Below are positions 41,903 to 50,711 of a stretch of DNA of 64,000 nt, in pieces. Positions within the stretch are counted from its first letter, which is position 1. The number at the start of each line of letters is the position of its first letter. A model generated the notes under the pieces. It did not search any database, was not told where the DNA came from, and was given only the letters and a program-made list of their open reading frames with translations. The translations under genes were made by a program, and so were the position numbers. Source of the DNA: Streptomyces sp. TP-A0356 (GTDB lineage Bacteria > Actinomycetota > Actinomycetes > Streptomycetales > Streptomycetaceae); assembly GCF_001417775.1 (NCBI RefSeq), contig NZ_BBZJ01000026.1, positions 123,375 to 187,374 on the forward strand. Direction: 5' to 3'.

Positions 41903-43140
41903 TGACCGTGGCCGCGACCCCCGCACCGCCCTCGGCACCGCCCAAGCCCACCTGGGACCCCCGCAGGCCGGAGCTCCCGTTCCCCTTGCTGCGCCCGACC
42001 ATCCGCATAAGGCTCACGCTGCTGTACGGCGGCATGTTCCTGATCGCCGGCATCCTGCTGCTGTCGATCATCTACCTGTTCGCGGCACACGCGCTCAACG
42101 TGGGCAGCGACCTGCCGTTCAAGATCGTCTACGGCCAGGTGGCGAGCGACAGCTGCAACTTCCCGTCCACCCCGACGGCGAACGAGCTCAACCACGCCAT
42201 GAACGCCTGCGTGAACGAGCAGCGCCAGCACGCCCTGGACAACCTGCTCAGCCGCTCGCTGCTGGCCCTGCTCGGCCTCGCCGTGATCGCCTTCGCGTTC
42301 GGGTACGCGATGGCCGGCCGTGTGCTGTCGCCGCTCGGGCGGATCACCCGTACGGCACGGGCGGTGGCCGGGTCGGACCTGTCCCGCCGTATCGAGCTGG
42401 ACGGCCCCGACGACGAGCTGAAGGAGCTGGCCGACACCTTCGACGACATGCTGGAGCGGCTGCAGCGGGCCTTCACGGCCCAGCAGCGCTTCGTCGGCAA
42501 CGCCTCGCACGAGCTGCGCACCCCGCTCGCGATCAACCGCACGCTCCTGGAGGTGCACCTGTCCGACCCGGGTGCGCCGGTAGAGCTGCAGCAGCTCGGC
42601 AGGACGCTGCTCGCCACCAACGAGCGCAGCGAACAGCTCGTGGAGGGCCTGCTGCTGCTCGCCCGCAGCGACAACCAGATCGTGGAGCGCAAGCCCGTCG
42701 ACCTGGCGGAGGTCGCCTCGCAGGCCATCGACCAGGTGCACGCCGAGGCGGAGGCCAAAGGCGTCCGGATTCGTGGTGAGCGCTCTGCGGCGGTCGTCCA
42801 GGGCAATGGAGTCCTGCTGGAGCGGATCGCCCTGAACCTCGTCCAGAACGCGGTGCGCTACAACGTCCCCGAGGGCGGTTGGGTCGAGGTGACGACGGAG
42901 ATCCAGCACGGCCAGGCGGTACTGGTGGTCTCGAACACGGGACCGGTTGTCCCCGCCTACGAGATCGACAACCTCTTCGAGCCCTTCACACGGCTGCGTA
43001 CGGAGCGCACGGGCAGCGACAAGGGCGTGGGCCTCGGCCTGTCCATCGCGAGGTCCGTGGCGCGCGCCCACGGCGGTCACATCACCGCACAGCCCCGAGA
43101 GGGGGGTGGACTGGTGATGCGGGTCACCCTGCCCATCTGA
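41902..43140 (+). CDS. cutS: Sensor histidine kinase CutS
   Basis: 412 residues, ATG within the cutR stop. Two transmembrane helices (about 38-58, 'GGMFLIAGILLLSIIYLF', and 125-150) enclose a small extracytoplasmic domain of about 65 residues. That domain holds two cysteines, in 'SDSCNFPS' and 'NACVNEQ', which could form a redox-sensitive disulfide. A HAMP domain follows ('GRVLSPLGRITRTARAVAG'), then HisKA with the phospho-His in 'NASHELRTPLAINR', and HATPase_c with 'NLVQNAVRYN' and 'KGVGLGLSIARSVARAHGG'. Two-Cys sensing fits a role in monitoring protein folding outside the membrane; this is inference from the sequence and general knowledge of the system. Confidence 0.93.
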   Translation: MTVAATPAPPSAPPKPTWDPRRPELPFPLLRPTIRIRLTLLYGGMFLIAGILLLSIIYLFAAHALNVGSDLPFKIVYGQVASDSCNFPSTPTANELNHAMNACVNEQRQHALDNLLSRSLLALLGLAVIAFAFGYAMAGRVLSPLGRITRTARAVAGSDLSRRIELDGPDDELKELADTFDDMLERLQRAFTAQQRFVGNASHELRTPLAINRTLLEVHLSDPGAPVELQQLGRTLLATNERSEQLVEGLLLLARSDNQIVERKPVDLAEVASQAIDQVHAEAEAKGVRIRGERSAAVVQGNGVLLERIALNLVQNAVRYNVPEGGWVEVTTEIQHGQAVLVVSNTGPVVPAYEIDNLFEPFTRLRTERTGSDKGVGLGLSIARSVARAHGGHITAQPREGGGLVMRVTLPI

Positions 43141-43534
43141 CATCATGCCCCGACCCGGTTCGGACGTTCGCTTTGCGCGGAATTTTCGGATCCCGGACTC
43201 GAGCGGCTCGTGTGTGATCGATCACAGGTGGTTCTTTCCGGCCATCTACTCTGTGTGATCCGGTGAGCCTGCGAAAGGCCGGGAAAATCCGGGTTTTCCG
43301 GTGGCTTGATCACGGGAAGTACACGGTGAGATGCCTTTGAAGTGAGGCACGAGGACCGTGTACGGTCCGGTTCGCCATCCAACCCGATCACTCATGAGGA
43401 GTCCGGTTGGGTGTCGATTGAGTAACAGACCTTGATGTGAGGCAAAATCTCCGCCTCGAGGCGGGCACAAGTCCGGCCTCTCACGCGTTACGTGCGCTGG
43501 AGACACCCGAAGACACCCAGAGGGGGAGAGCGAA
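43141..43534. other. Intergenic region between cutS and the DUF4193 gene
   Basis: 394 relatively AT-rich bases without a gene. They contain the CRP-like palindrome listed separately and a long untranslated leader for the DUF4193 gene. Confidence 0.6.
43213..43226. promoter_or_regulatory. Perfect palindrome TGTGATCGATCACA, CRP-like site
   Basis: This 14-bp perfect dyad resembles a CRP/FNR-family site. The half TGTGATC recurs about 40 bp downstream, at 43251-43257. It lies 300 bp before the DUF4193 start codon, so a role in the promoter is plausible only if the mRNA leader is long. Confidence 0.5.
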
Positions 43535-43831
43535 ATGGCAACGGATTACGACACCCCACGCAAGACCGATGACGACGTCGATTCCGACAGCCTGGAAGAG
43601 CTGAAGGCTCGGCGGAACGACAAGTCCGCCTCGGCCGTAGACGTCGACGAGTTCGAGGCAGCCGAGGGCCTGGAGCTGCCGGGCGCCGACCTCTCCAATG
43701 AGGAGCTGGCCGTCCGGGTGCTGCCCAAGCAGCAGGACGAGTTCACCTGCATGAGCTGCTTCCTGGTGCACCACCGCAGCCAGCTGGCCCGGGAGAAGAA
43801 CGGTCAGCCGATCTGCCGCGACTGCGACTGA
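43535..43831 (+). CDS. DUF4193 family protein
   Basis: 98 residues; the ATG follows GAGGGGGAGAG. The first half is acidic ('TDDDVDSDSLEELKARRNDK'). The second half is conserved and ends in a zinc-ribbon-like pair, 'EFTCMSCFLVHHRSQLA' and 'PICRDCD', giving four cysteines in two CxxC motifs. This is the small actinobacterial DUF4193 family, whose function is unknown but which may bind zinc and a nucleic acid or RNA polymerase partner. It is a strongly expressed-looking single gene with a long leader, followed 13 bp later by another unknown gene. Confidence 0.9.
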   Translation: MATDYDTPRKTDDDVDSDSLEELKARRNDKSASAVDVDEFEAAEGLELPGADLSNEELAVRVLPKQQDEFTCMSCFLVHHRSQLAREKNGQPICRDCD

Positions 43832-43844
43832 GGCAGGGTCGGCC

Positions 43845-44744
43845 GTGACCGGCTCGACCCCTCCTCGGAAGCGCCGCTTCCTGCGCAGGGGAGCGGACCC
43901 GGAGCCTCACGAAGGCTCTCACGGCGTACGCGACGACGAGCGGGGCTCTTCCGATACGGGAATGGCCTCGCTCGAACCGGCGCATGCCCCAGGGGCCCCG
44001 GCGGGGCCCGAGGTACCCGCCGGTCCTCCGGCAGCCGTCGCACGGCGCCGTGCGGCCGCCATCCGGGACGGAATCCGGAAGGGGGCCCGCAAGGGCGGCA
44101 GCCACGCCAGGGCAGCCCTGGCGTACCTCACGGACCGGATCATCGAGATGGCCCCGCGGGTCCCCGTACGGGACCTCGCGACCCTCCGCAGGCACTTCCC
44201 CGGCCTCGGGCCCGAGGAACTCGCCGACAAGCTCGTCGCGGGCGCGGCGGGGGCGACGGCCACGGTCGGTGCCGGGATCGGGGCCGCGGCGATGCTGCCG
44301 GTGCCCCCGGCGATGCCGACCGAACTGGCCGCCGAGGTCACGGGGGTCGCCGCGATCGAGCTGAAGCTCATCGCCGAACTGCACGAGGTGTACGGCGTGC
44401 GACCGCCCGGCAACCTCGCCCAGCGCAGCACCGCGTATCTGAAGTCCTGGTCAGGGGAGCGCGGGATCGAAGTGACCAAGCCCGCGACCATCGACGCGGC
44501 CCTCGGCGTGCAGATGAAGCGGGAGCTGCGGCAGCAGATCATGAAGCGGCTGGTGCGGAACATGCCGAACCTGATGCCGTTCATGGTGGGCGCCGCGGTG
44601 GGGGCGGTCATGAACCGCCGGGACACCAGGCGGCTCGCGGAGCGGGTCCGGCGGGATCTGCGGAAGGTGCAGGTGCCCTGGGAGGCGCTGCCGCAGCTGC
44701 CGCCGCTGGAGAGGCCCGGGAACCCCCCGGAACTGGACCGCTGA
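43845..44744 (+). CDS. Hypothetical protein
   Basis: 299 residues from the GTG at 43845, 13 bp after the DUF4193 stop. The first 70 residues are low-complexity Pro/Ala/Arg. Residues about 70-290 are alpha-helical with a glycine- and alanine-rich stretch at about 134-160 ('AGAAGATATVGAGIGAAAML'), perhaps membrane-inserting, and a second at about 245-260 ('MPFMVGAAVGAVMNRR'). I do not recognise a named family. Its position after DUF4193 appears to be conserved in Streptomyces, from memory only. Confidence 0.75.
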   Translation: MTGSTPPRKRRFLRRGADPEPHEGSHGVRDDERGSSDTGMASLEPAHAPGAPAGPEVPAGPPAAVARRRAAAIRDGIRKGARKGGSHARAALAYLTDRIIEMAPRVPVRDLATLRRHFPGLGPEELADKLVAGAAGATATVGAGIGAAAMLPVPPAMPTELAAEVTGVAAIELKLIAELHEVYGVRPPGNLAQRSTAYLKSWSGERGIEVTKPATIDAALGVQMKRELRQQIMKRLVRNMPNLMPFMVGAAVGAVMNRRDTRRLAERVRRDLRKVQVPWEALPQLPPLERPGNPPELDR

Positions 44745-44770
44745 CGAGGAACCCCTGGAGCGGGGGAGGC

Positions 44771-45232
44771 CTAACCCTCCGCCCCTCCCGACTTGATCGC
44801 CGTCGCCAGACGCTCCGGCTCCCTCGTCGACAGGTAGAGGTACGGCGTCGGGTCCGCCGGGTCCACGACCTCGACCTTCAGCGCCGTCGGGATGTACGCG
44901 CGCAGCAGCATGAAGGCGTGCGGGTTCGCCTTGTACGTGCGCCAGGCGCGCGCCTCCTCCTGGTGCAGGACCACCGCCTCGCCGAGCGCCGACAGCGGGA
45001 TCTTCGCCTCGCCCGCGATCAGGGAGTCGCCCACCACGCGGATGCGGATGGAGCCGTACGAGCTGGCCACGACGGCCGACGCCGCGGTGCCGCCGACCAG
45101 CCCGCCGAGCAGCGGCAGTGTGCCGAAGGGGAGCAGGACCAGAGCGATGGCGACGCCGACCAGGAGGCACATCAGCCACCAGGACCGGGGCGCGGTGAGA
45201 CGTTCTTCGTACGGCGGCGCGGAGAGCTGCAT
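44771..45232 (-). CDS. DUF3093 family membrane protein
   Basis: 153 residues. The N-terminus 'YEERLTAPRSWWLMCLLVG' leads into two hydrophobic segments (about 18-38 and 41-58), followed by a soluble domain with 'RVVGDSLIAGEAKIPLSALG', 'CRAW'-like 'ARAWRTYKANPHAFMLLRAYIP' and 'DPTPYLYLSTREPERLATAI'. This matches the actinobacterial DUF3093 family found next to dut. It is divergent from the thioesterase gene. Function is unknown. Confidence 0.9.
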   Translation of the reverse strand: MQLSAPPYEERLTAPRSWWLMCLLVGVAIALVLLPFGTLPLLGGLVGGTAASAVVASSYGSIRIRVVGDSLIAGEAKIPLSALGEAVVLHQEEARAWRTYKANPHAFMLLRAYIPTALKVEVVDPADPTPYLYLSTREPERLATAIKSGGAEG

Positions 45233-45290
45233 GAAGCCAAGCTTGGCACGGTGTCCGGGACACGTTCACGCGCGGGTAAGGTCTGCGGCT

Positions 45291-45875
45291 GTGAGTGGTA
45301 CTACCGCAGCTCTGACGCCTCCCGCCGACGCCGTGGCGCCCGTACGGCACCCCGACGCGCCCGCCCCGGGCGAGCTGCTCGGCGCGCACTACGAGCAGTG
45401 CTTCGGGTGCGGGGGAGAGCAGCCCCACGGTCTGCATCTTCAGGCGCGGGCCGGCGAGGGCGTGTCCATCACCGCCGAGTTCACCGTCCAGCCCGCCCAT
45501 CAGGGCGCGCCCGGTCTCGCCCACGGCGGGGTCCTCGCCACCGCCCTCGACGAGACCCTCGGCTCGCTGAACTGGCTGCTGCGCACCATCGCTGTCACCG
45601 GGCGGCTGGAGACCGACTTCGCACGGCCCGTGCCCGTGGGTACCGTGCTGTATCTGGAGGCCGAGGTGACGGCGGTGGCCGGGCGGAAGATCTACTCCAG
45701 GGCGACCGGCCGGATCGGGGGCCCCGAAGGGCCCGTCGCCGTCCGCGCGGAGGCCCTGTTCATCGAGGTGAAGGTGGACCACTTCATCGACCACGGCCGC
45801 CCCGAGGAGATCCAGGCGGCCATGAAGGACCCGGACCGGCTCCGGCGCACACGAGCCTTCGAGGTGAACCCGTGA
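45291..45875 (+). CDS. PaaI family thioesterase (hotdog fold)
   Basis: 194 residues from the GTG at 45291. The hotdog signature is 'HQGAPGLAHGGVLATALDETLGSLNW', with the HGG turn and the catalytic acidic residue (Asp) in 'ALDET'. A Cys pair in 'YEQCFGCGGEQPHGL' precedes the domain, as in many actinobacterial members. It probably hydrolyses an acyl-CoA, with substrate unknown. Its stop overlaps the dut start (GTGA), so the two are co-translated. Confidence 0.88.
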   Translation: MSGTTAALTPPADAVAPVRHPDAPAPGELLGAHYEQCFGCGGEQPHGLHLQARAGEGVSITAEFTVQPAHQGAPGLAHGGVLATALDETLGSLNWLLRTIAVTGRLETDFARPVPVGTVLYLEAEVTAVAGRKIYSRATGRIGGPEGPVAVRAEALFIEVKVDHFIDHGRPEEIQAAMKDPDRLRRTRAFEVNP

Positions 45876-46387
45876 CCACCGACCCCGTGAACGTGCTGAT
45901 CCGGCGCGTCGACCCCGGCGTACCGCTTCCGGAGTACGCCCACCCCGGCGATGCGGGAGCCGATCTGCGTACCACCGAGAGCTGTGAGCTGAAGCCCGGG
46001 GAGCGGGCCGTACTGCCCACGGGCGTGTCTGTCGCGCTGCCCGAGGGGTACGCGGCCTTCGTGCACCCGCGATCCGGTCTCGCCGCCCGCTGCGGTGTCG
46101 CCCTCGTCAATGCCCCGGGGACGGTTGATGCCGGGTACCGTGGGGAGATCAAGGTGATCGTGGTGAATCTCGACCCGCGCGAGGCCGTGCGGTTCGAGCG
46201 CTTCGACCGGATTGCCCAACTGGTCGTCCAGCAGGTCGAGAGGGTTCGCTTCCAGGAGGTCGCGGAGCTTCCCGGCTCGGCGCGGGCCGAGGGGGGCTTC
46301 GGGTCCACCGGCGGTCATGCCGCCGTGGGCGGCACAACGGGTGGGAATCGATACGCTTCGGTCGTATCCGACCGGGAAGGACAGTGA
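45872..46387 (+). CDS. dut: dUTP diphosphatase
   Basis: 171 residues from the GTG at 45872. The five trimeric dUTPase motifs are visible: 'HPGDAGADL', 'PRSGLAARCG', 'GTVDAGYRGEIKV', 'RIAQLVVQ' and the P-loop-like tail 'RAEGGFGSTGGH'. It converts dUTP to dUMP, protecting DNA from uracil and supplying dTMP synthesis. Length is normal. Two bases of spacing connect it to the DUF3710 gene. Confidence 0.96.
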   Translation: MTTDPVNVLIRRVDPGVPLPEYAHPGDAGADLRTTESCELKPGERAVLPTGVSVALPEGYAAFVHPRSGLAARCGVALVNAPGTVDAGYRGEIKVIVVNLDPREAVRFERFDRIAQLVVQQVERVRFQEVAELPGSARAEGGFGSTGGHAAVGGTTGGNRYASVVSDREGQ

Positions 46388-46388
46388 C

Positions 46389-47147
46389 GTGTTCGGACGT
46401 CGCAAGAAGAAGGGTGCCGCCGAGGATGCGGCCGGCGAGGCCGAGCAGGTCGTCGACGGTGTCGACGCTGAGGCGGACGAAGAGGTCGAGCGCGAGCGCG
46501 TGAGGCTCGACCCGGAGCCGCGGCCCGACGGCCCCTGGGACAGCTCCGAGGTCCGCGAGCCCGGCGAGGGCCGCGTGGACCTGGGCGGTCTGCTGGTGCC
46601 CGGGGTCGACGGCATGGAGCTGCGCGTCGAGGTCGCGGGCGACGCCATCGTCGCGGCGACCGTCGTGCTGCGGGACAGCGCCATCCAGTTGCAGGCCTTC
46701 GCGGCGCCCAAGCGCGAGGGCATCTGGGGCGAGGTGCGCGAGGAGATCGCCAGCGGTATCACCCAGCAGGGCGGCATCGTCGACGAGGTCGAGGGCCCGC
46801 TGGGCTGGGAGCTGCGTGCCCAGGTGCCCGTGCAGCTGCCGGACGGCACGGGCGGCTTCCAGGTCGTGCGGTTCGTCGGTGTGGACGGCCCCCGCTGGTT
46901 CCTGCGGGGTGTCATCTCCGGCCAGGGTGCCGTGCAGCCGCAGGCCGCCGGTCTGCTGGAGCAGATCTTCCGGGACACGGTCGTGGTCCGGGGCGAGGGC
47001 CCGATGGCGCCGCGCGACCCGATCGTCCTGCAGCTGCCGAACGACGCGCAGATGGTGCCCGAAGGCGTACAGCAGGAGGAGGGCTCCCGCTTCTCCGGCG
47101 GCATGGGCCAGCTGCAGCGCGGCCCCGAGATCACCGAGGTCCGCTGA
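46389..47147 (+). CDS. DUF3710 family protein
   Basis: 252 residues from the GTG at 46389. The N-terminus is basic ('FGRRKKKGAAED') then strongly acidic. The conserved body begins 'PWDSSEVREPGEGRVDLGGLLVPG' and contains 'IQLQAFAAPKREGIWGEVREEIASGI', 'GPRWFLRGVISGQGA' and 'LPNDAQMVPEG'. This is an actinobacterial protein of unknown function conserved beside dut. No membrane segment is seen. A perfect hairpin terminator follows. Confidence 0.9.
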   Translation: MFGRRKKKGAAEDAAGEAEQVVDGVDAEADEEVERERVRLDPEPRPDGPWDSSEVREPGEGRVDLGGLLVPGVDGMELRVEVAGDAIVAATVVLRDSAIQLQAFAAPKREGIWGEVREEIASGITQQGGIVDEVEGPLGWELRAQVPVQLPDGTGGFQVVRFVGVDGPRWFLRGVISGQGAVQPQAAGLLEQIFRDTVVVRGEGPMAPRDPIVLQLPNDAQMVPEGVQQEEGSRFSGGMGQLQRGPEITEVR

Positions 47148-47170
47148 CCGCCGGCAGACACAACCACCAC

Positions 47171-47202
47171 AGGCCGTACCCCCACGCCGAGGGGTACGGC
47201 CT
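47171..47202 (+). terminator. Terminator after the dut-DUF3710 operon
   Basis: AGGCCGTACCCC and GGGGTACGGCCT form a perfect 12-bp stem with an 8-nt loop. Confidence 0.9.
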
Positions 47203-47403
47203 CTTCATGTGTGCGGCCTGGGAGACCCGGACGCACGGGGTCCCGGGCCCAGGCGGCCACCCGCGGCGGCCGCCTGGGCCCGCTCGGGCGTGTCAGGGTT
47301 CCGTCAAAGACGCCCTGCCGTATGCCCCCCGCCCCATTTGCCGTGATTATTGGCCGTAAAGTCGACGCGGCGTACGCAGCTGTGACGGGAAGACAATGGG
47401 GCC

Positions 47404-49947
47404 ATGGGACGCGGCAAGCTTCGGATCTACCTCGGTGCGGCACCGGGCGTGGGCAAGACCTACGCCATGCTGTCCGAGGCGCACCGGCGCGTCGAGCGCG
47501 GCACCGACTGCGTGGTGGCGTTCGTGGAGCACCACGACAGGCCCCGCACCGAGGTGATGCTGCACGGCCTGGAGCAGGTACCGCGCCGGGACTTGGACTA
47601 CCGCGGAAGCGTCTTCACGGAGATGGACGTGGACGCCGTGCTGCGCCGTGCCCCCGCCGTCGCCCTGGTGGACGAGCTCGCCCACACCAATGTGCCCGGC
47701 TCCCGCAACCCCAAGCGCTGGCAGGACGTCGAGGAGCTGCTGACGGCCGGGATCGACGTGATCTCCACCGTGAACATCCAGCACCTGGAGTCCCTCGGCG
47801 ATGTCGTCGAGTCCATAACGGGCGTACGGCAGCGGGAGACCGTACCCGACGAGGTGGTGCGCCGCGCGGACCAGATCGAACTGGTGGACATGTCGCCGCA
47901 GGCGCTGCGCCGCCGTATGGCGCACGGCAACATCTACACGCCCGACAAGGTCGACGCGGCCCTGTCGAACTACTTCCGGCCCGGAAACCTGACGGCGCTG
48001 CGGGAGCTGGCGCTGCTGTGGGTGGCCGACCGGGTCGACGAGTATCTGACCGAGTACCGCAGCCGGCACCGGGTCTCGACGATCTGGGGCTCGCGGGAGC
48101 GGATCGTGGTCGGTCTGACCGGTGGTCCGGAGGGCCGGACGCTGATCCGCCGGGCCGCGCGGCTGGCGGAGAAGGGGGCCGGTGGCGAGGTGATGGCCGT
48201 CTACATCGCCCGCAGCGACGGACTGACCTCGGCGTCGCCCAAGGAACTGGCGGTCCAGCGCACCCTCGTCGAGGACCTCGGCGGCACCTTCCATCATGTG
48301 GTGGGCGACGACATACCCGCCGCGCTCCTCGACTTCGCCCGCGGCGTGAACGCCACCCAGATCGTCCTCGGCTCCTCCCGCCGCAAGGCCTGGCAGTACG
48401 TCTTCGGGCCCGGCGTCGGGGCGACGGTGGCCCGCGAGTCGGGGCCCGACCTCGACGTCCACATCGTCACGCACGAGGAGGTCGCCAAGGGGCGCGGTCT
48501 CCCGGTCGCCAGGGGCGCGCGGCTCGGCCGTACCCGCATCATCGCGGGCTGGCTGGTCGGTGTCGTCGGGCCGGTCGTCCTCGCGCTGCTGCTGAACACC
48601 GTCCACCTCGGTCTCGCCAACGACATGCTGCTGTTCCTGGCGCTGACCGTGGCGGCGGCCCTGCTCGGAGGGCTGTTCCCGGCGCTCGCCTCGGCGGCCT
48701 GCGGCTCCCTGCTGCTGAACTACTACTACACGCCCCCGCTGCACCGGCTGACGATCGCCGACCCCAGGAACATCGTCGCCATCGCGATCTTCGTCGCGGT
48801 CGCGGTGTCGGTGGCCTCGGTGGTGGACCTGGCCGCCCGGCGCACCCACCAGGCGGCGAGGCTGCGCGCCGAGTCGGAGATCCTCTCCTTCCTGGCCGGC
48901 AGCGTGCTGCGCGGCGAGACCAGCCTGGAGGCACTCCTCGAACGCGTGCGCGAGACCTTCGGTATGGAGTCGGCGGCGCTGCTGGAGCGGACGAGCGACG
49001 TCGATCCGTGGACCTGCGCGGGCAGCGTGGGCCCGGGCGCACCGGTCGAACGGCCGGAGGACGCGGACGTGGACGTGCCGGCCGGCGACCACATGGCGCT
49101 GGCGTTGTCCGGGCGGGTGCTGCCCGCCTCCGACCGGCGGGTGCTGGCCGCGTTCGCCGCGCAGGCCGCGGTGGTCCTGGACCGTCAGCGGCTGCAGCAG
49201 GAGGCCGAGCAGGCCAAGGAGCTGGCCGAGGGGAACCGTATCCGCACCGCGCTGCTGGCCGCCGTCAGCCACGATCTGCGGACCCCGCTGGCGGGCATCA
49301 AGGCGTCGGTGTCCTCGCTGCGGTCGGACGACGTGGAGTGGTCCGAGGAGGACCGGGCCGAGTTGCTGGCGGCGATCGAGGAGGGCGCCGACCGGCTGGA
49401 CCACCTGGTGGGCAACCTGCTGGACATGTCCCGCCTGCAGACCGGCACCGTCACCCCGCTGATCCGGGAGGTCGACCTGGACGAGGTCGTGCCGATGGCA
49501 CTGGGCGGGGTGCCCGAGGACAGCGTGGAGCTGGACATCCCGGAGACGCTGCCGATGGTCGACGTGGACGCCGGGCTGCTGGAGCGCACGGTCGCCAACC
49601 TCGTCGAGAACGCGGTCAAGTACAGCCCCCTGGGCACGTCGGTCCTGGTCTCCGCGAGTGCCCTCGCCGACCGGGTGGAGGTCCGCGTCGTCGACCGCGG
49701 CCCCGGCGTCCCCGACGACGCCAAGGAGCGCATCTTCGAGCCCTTCCAGCGCTACGGCGACGCCCCGCGCGGCGCGGGCGTCGGCCTGGGCCTCGCGGTC
49801 GCCCGCGGCTTCGCCGAAGCGATGGGCGGCACGCTGACCGCCGAGGACACCCCGGGCGGCGGGCTCACGATGGTCCTCACCCTCCGGGCCGTGGAGAGCC
49901 TCCACGGCCCGGCACCACTGGCCGAAGCAGAAAGGCTGACCACATGA
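47404..49947 (+). CDS. kdpD: Osmosensitive K+ channel histidine kinase KdpD
   Basis: 847 residues. In order: the KdpD N-terminal domain with Walker A 'GAAPGVGKTYAML' and 'LVDELAHTNVPGSRNPKRW' (1-210); a universal-stress-like domain (about 230-370); four clustered transmembrane helices of DUF4118 (about 380-480); a GAF-like region; HisKA with phospho-His in 'AAVSHDLRTPLAGIK'; and HATPase_c with 'NLVENAVKY' and 'GAGVGLGLAVARGFAEAMGG'. It senses potassium limitation and phosphorylates KdpE, whose ATG overlaps its stop. The kdpFABC pump genes are not in this window. In other bacteria KdpD N-terminal domains bind c-di-AMP. Confidence 0.96.
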   Translation: MGRGKLRIYLGAAPGVGKTYAMLSEAHRRVERGTDCVVAFVEHHDRPRTEVMLHGLEQVPRRDLDYRGSVFTEMDVDAVLRRAPAVALVDELAHTNVPGSRNPKRWQDVEELLTAGIDVISTVNIQHLESLGDVVESITGVRQRETVPDEVVRRADQIELVDMSPQALRRRMAHGNIYTPDKVDAALSNYFRPGNLTALRELALLWVADRVDEYLTEYRSRHRVSTIWGSRERIVVGLTGGPEGRTLIRRAARLAEKGAGGEVMAVYIARSDGLTSASPKELAVQRTLVEDLGGTFHHVVGDDIPAALLDFARGVNATQIVLGSSRRKAWQYVFGPGVGATVARESGPDLDVHIVTHEEVAKGRGLPVARGARLGRTRIIAGWLVGVVGPVVLALLLNTVHLGLANDMLLFLALTVAAALLGGLFPALASAACGSLLLNYYYTPPLHRLTIADPRNIVAIAIFVAVAVSVASVVDLAARRTHQAARLRAESEILSFLAGSVLRGETSLEALLERVRETFGMESAALLERTSDVDPWTCAGSVGPGAPVERPEDADVDVPAGDHMALALSGRVLPASDRRVLAAFAAQAAVVLDRQRLQQEAEQAKELAEGNRIRTALLAAVSHDLRTPLAGIKASVSSLRSDDVEWSEEDRAELLAAIEEGADRLDHLVGNLLDMSRLQTGTVTPLIREVDLDEVVPMALGGVPEDSVELDIPETLPMVDVDAGLLERTVANLVENAVKYSPLGTSVLVSASALADRVEVRVVDRGPGVPDDAKERIFEPFQRYGDAPRGAGVGLGLAVARGFAEAMGGTLTAEDTPGGGLTMVLTLRAVESLHGPAPLAEAERLTT

Positions 49948-50627
49948 CCCGGGTGCTCGTGGTCGACGACGAGCCGCAGATCGTGCGCGCCCTCGTGATC
50001 AACCTGAAGGCGCGCAAGTACGAGGTGGACGCGGCCCCCGACGGCACGACCGCGCTCCAGCTCGCCGCCGCCCGCCATCCCGATGTCGTGGTGCTCGACC
50101 TGGGACTGCCCGACATGGACGGCGTCGAGGTGATCAAGGGACTGCGCGGCTGGACCCGGGTGCCGATCCTGGTGCTGTCCGCCCGTCACTCCTCGGACGA
50201 GAAGGTGGAGGCGCTGGACGCGGGCGCCGACGACTACGTCACCAAGCCGTTCGGCATGGACGAGCTGCTGGCCCGCCTGCGCGCCGCCGTGCGCCGAGCG
50301 GAGCCGACCGGGGGCGGGGAGGACGACGTGATCGTGGAGACCGAGGGTTTCACCGTCGACCTGGCCGCGAAGAAGGTCAACCGGGCAGGGAAGGACGTAC
50401 GGCTCACTCCCACGGAATGGCATCTGCTGGAGGTGCTCGTGCGCAACACCGGCCGCCTGGTCAGCCAGAAGCAGCTGCTGCAGGAGGTGTGGGGTCCGTC
50501 GTACGGGACGGAGACGAACTACCTGCGGGTGTACATGGCCCAGCTGAGACGGAAGCTGGAGGCGGACCCGTCGCATCCGAAGCACTTCATCACGGAGCCG
50601 GGGATGGGGTACCGGTTCGAGAAGTGA
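49944..50627 (+). CDS. kdpE: KDP operon response regulator KdpE
   Basis: 227 residues, coupled to kdpD by ATGA. The receiver domain has 'VLVVDDEPQIVRAL', phospho-Asp in 'DVVVLDLGLPDMDGVEV', Ser in 'LSARHS' and Lys in 'YVTKPFGMDELLAR'. The winged-helix DNA-binding domain covers about 130-225 ('RLTPTEWHLLEVLVRNTGRLVSQ', 'ETNYLRVYMAQLRRKLE', 'FITEPGMGYRFEK'). It should activate the high-affinity potassium uptake genes, located elsewhere. Confidence 0.95.
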   Translation: MTRVLVVDDEPQIVRALVINLKARKYEVDAAPDGTTALQLAAARHPDVVVLDLGLPDMDGVEVIKGLRGWTRVPILVLSARHSSDEKVEALDAGADDYVTKPFGMDELLARLRAAVRRAEPTGGGEDDVIVETEGFTVDLAAKKVNRAGKDVRLTPTEWHLLEVLVRNTGRLVSQKQLLQEVWGPSYGTETNYLRVYMAQLRRKLEADPSHPKHFITEPGMGYRFEK

Positions 50628-50711
50628 GCCGGGCACCAGGCGGAGCGAGCCGGGTGCGCGGGGCGGGGCCGCCGGTACGTCCGTGCCGGAGTGCCCCGGT
50701 AGGCTTTCGGT

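Noticed and set aside
47347..49905. An 852-residue minus-strand frame opposite kdpD
   Set aside because: The composition is that of an antisense shadow; kdpD on the plus strand is complete with all family motifs.
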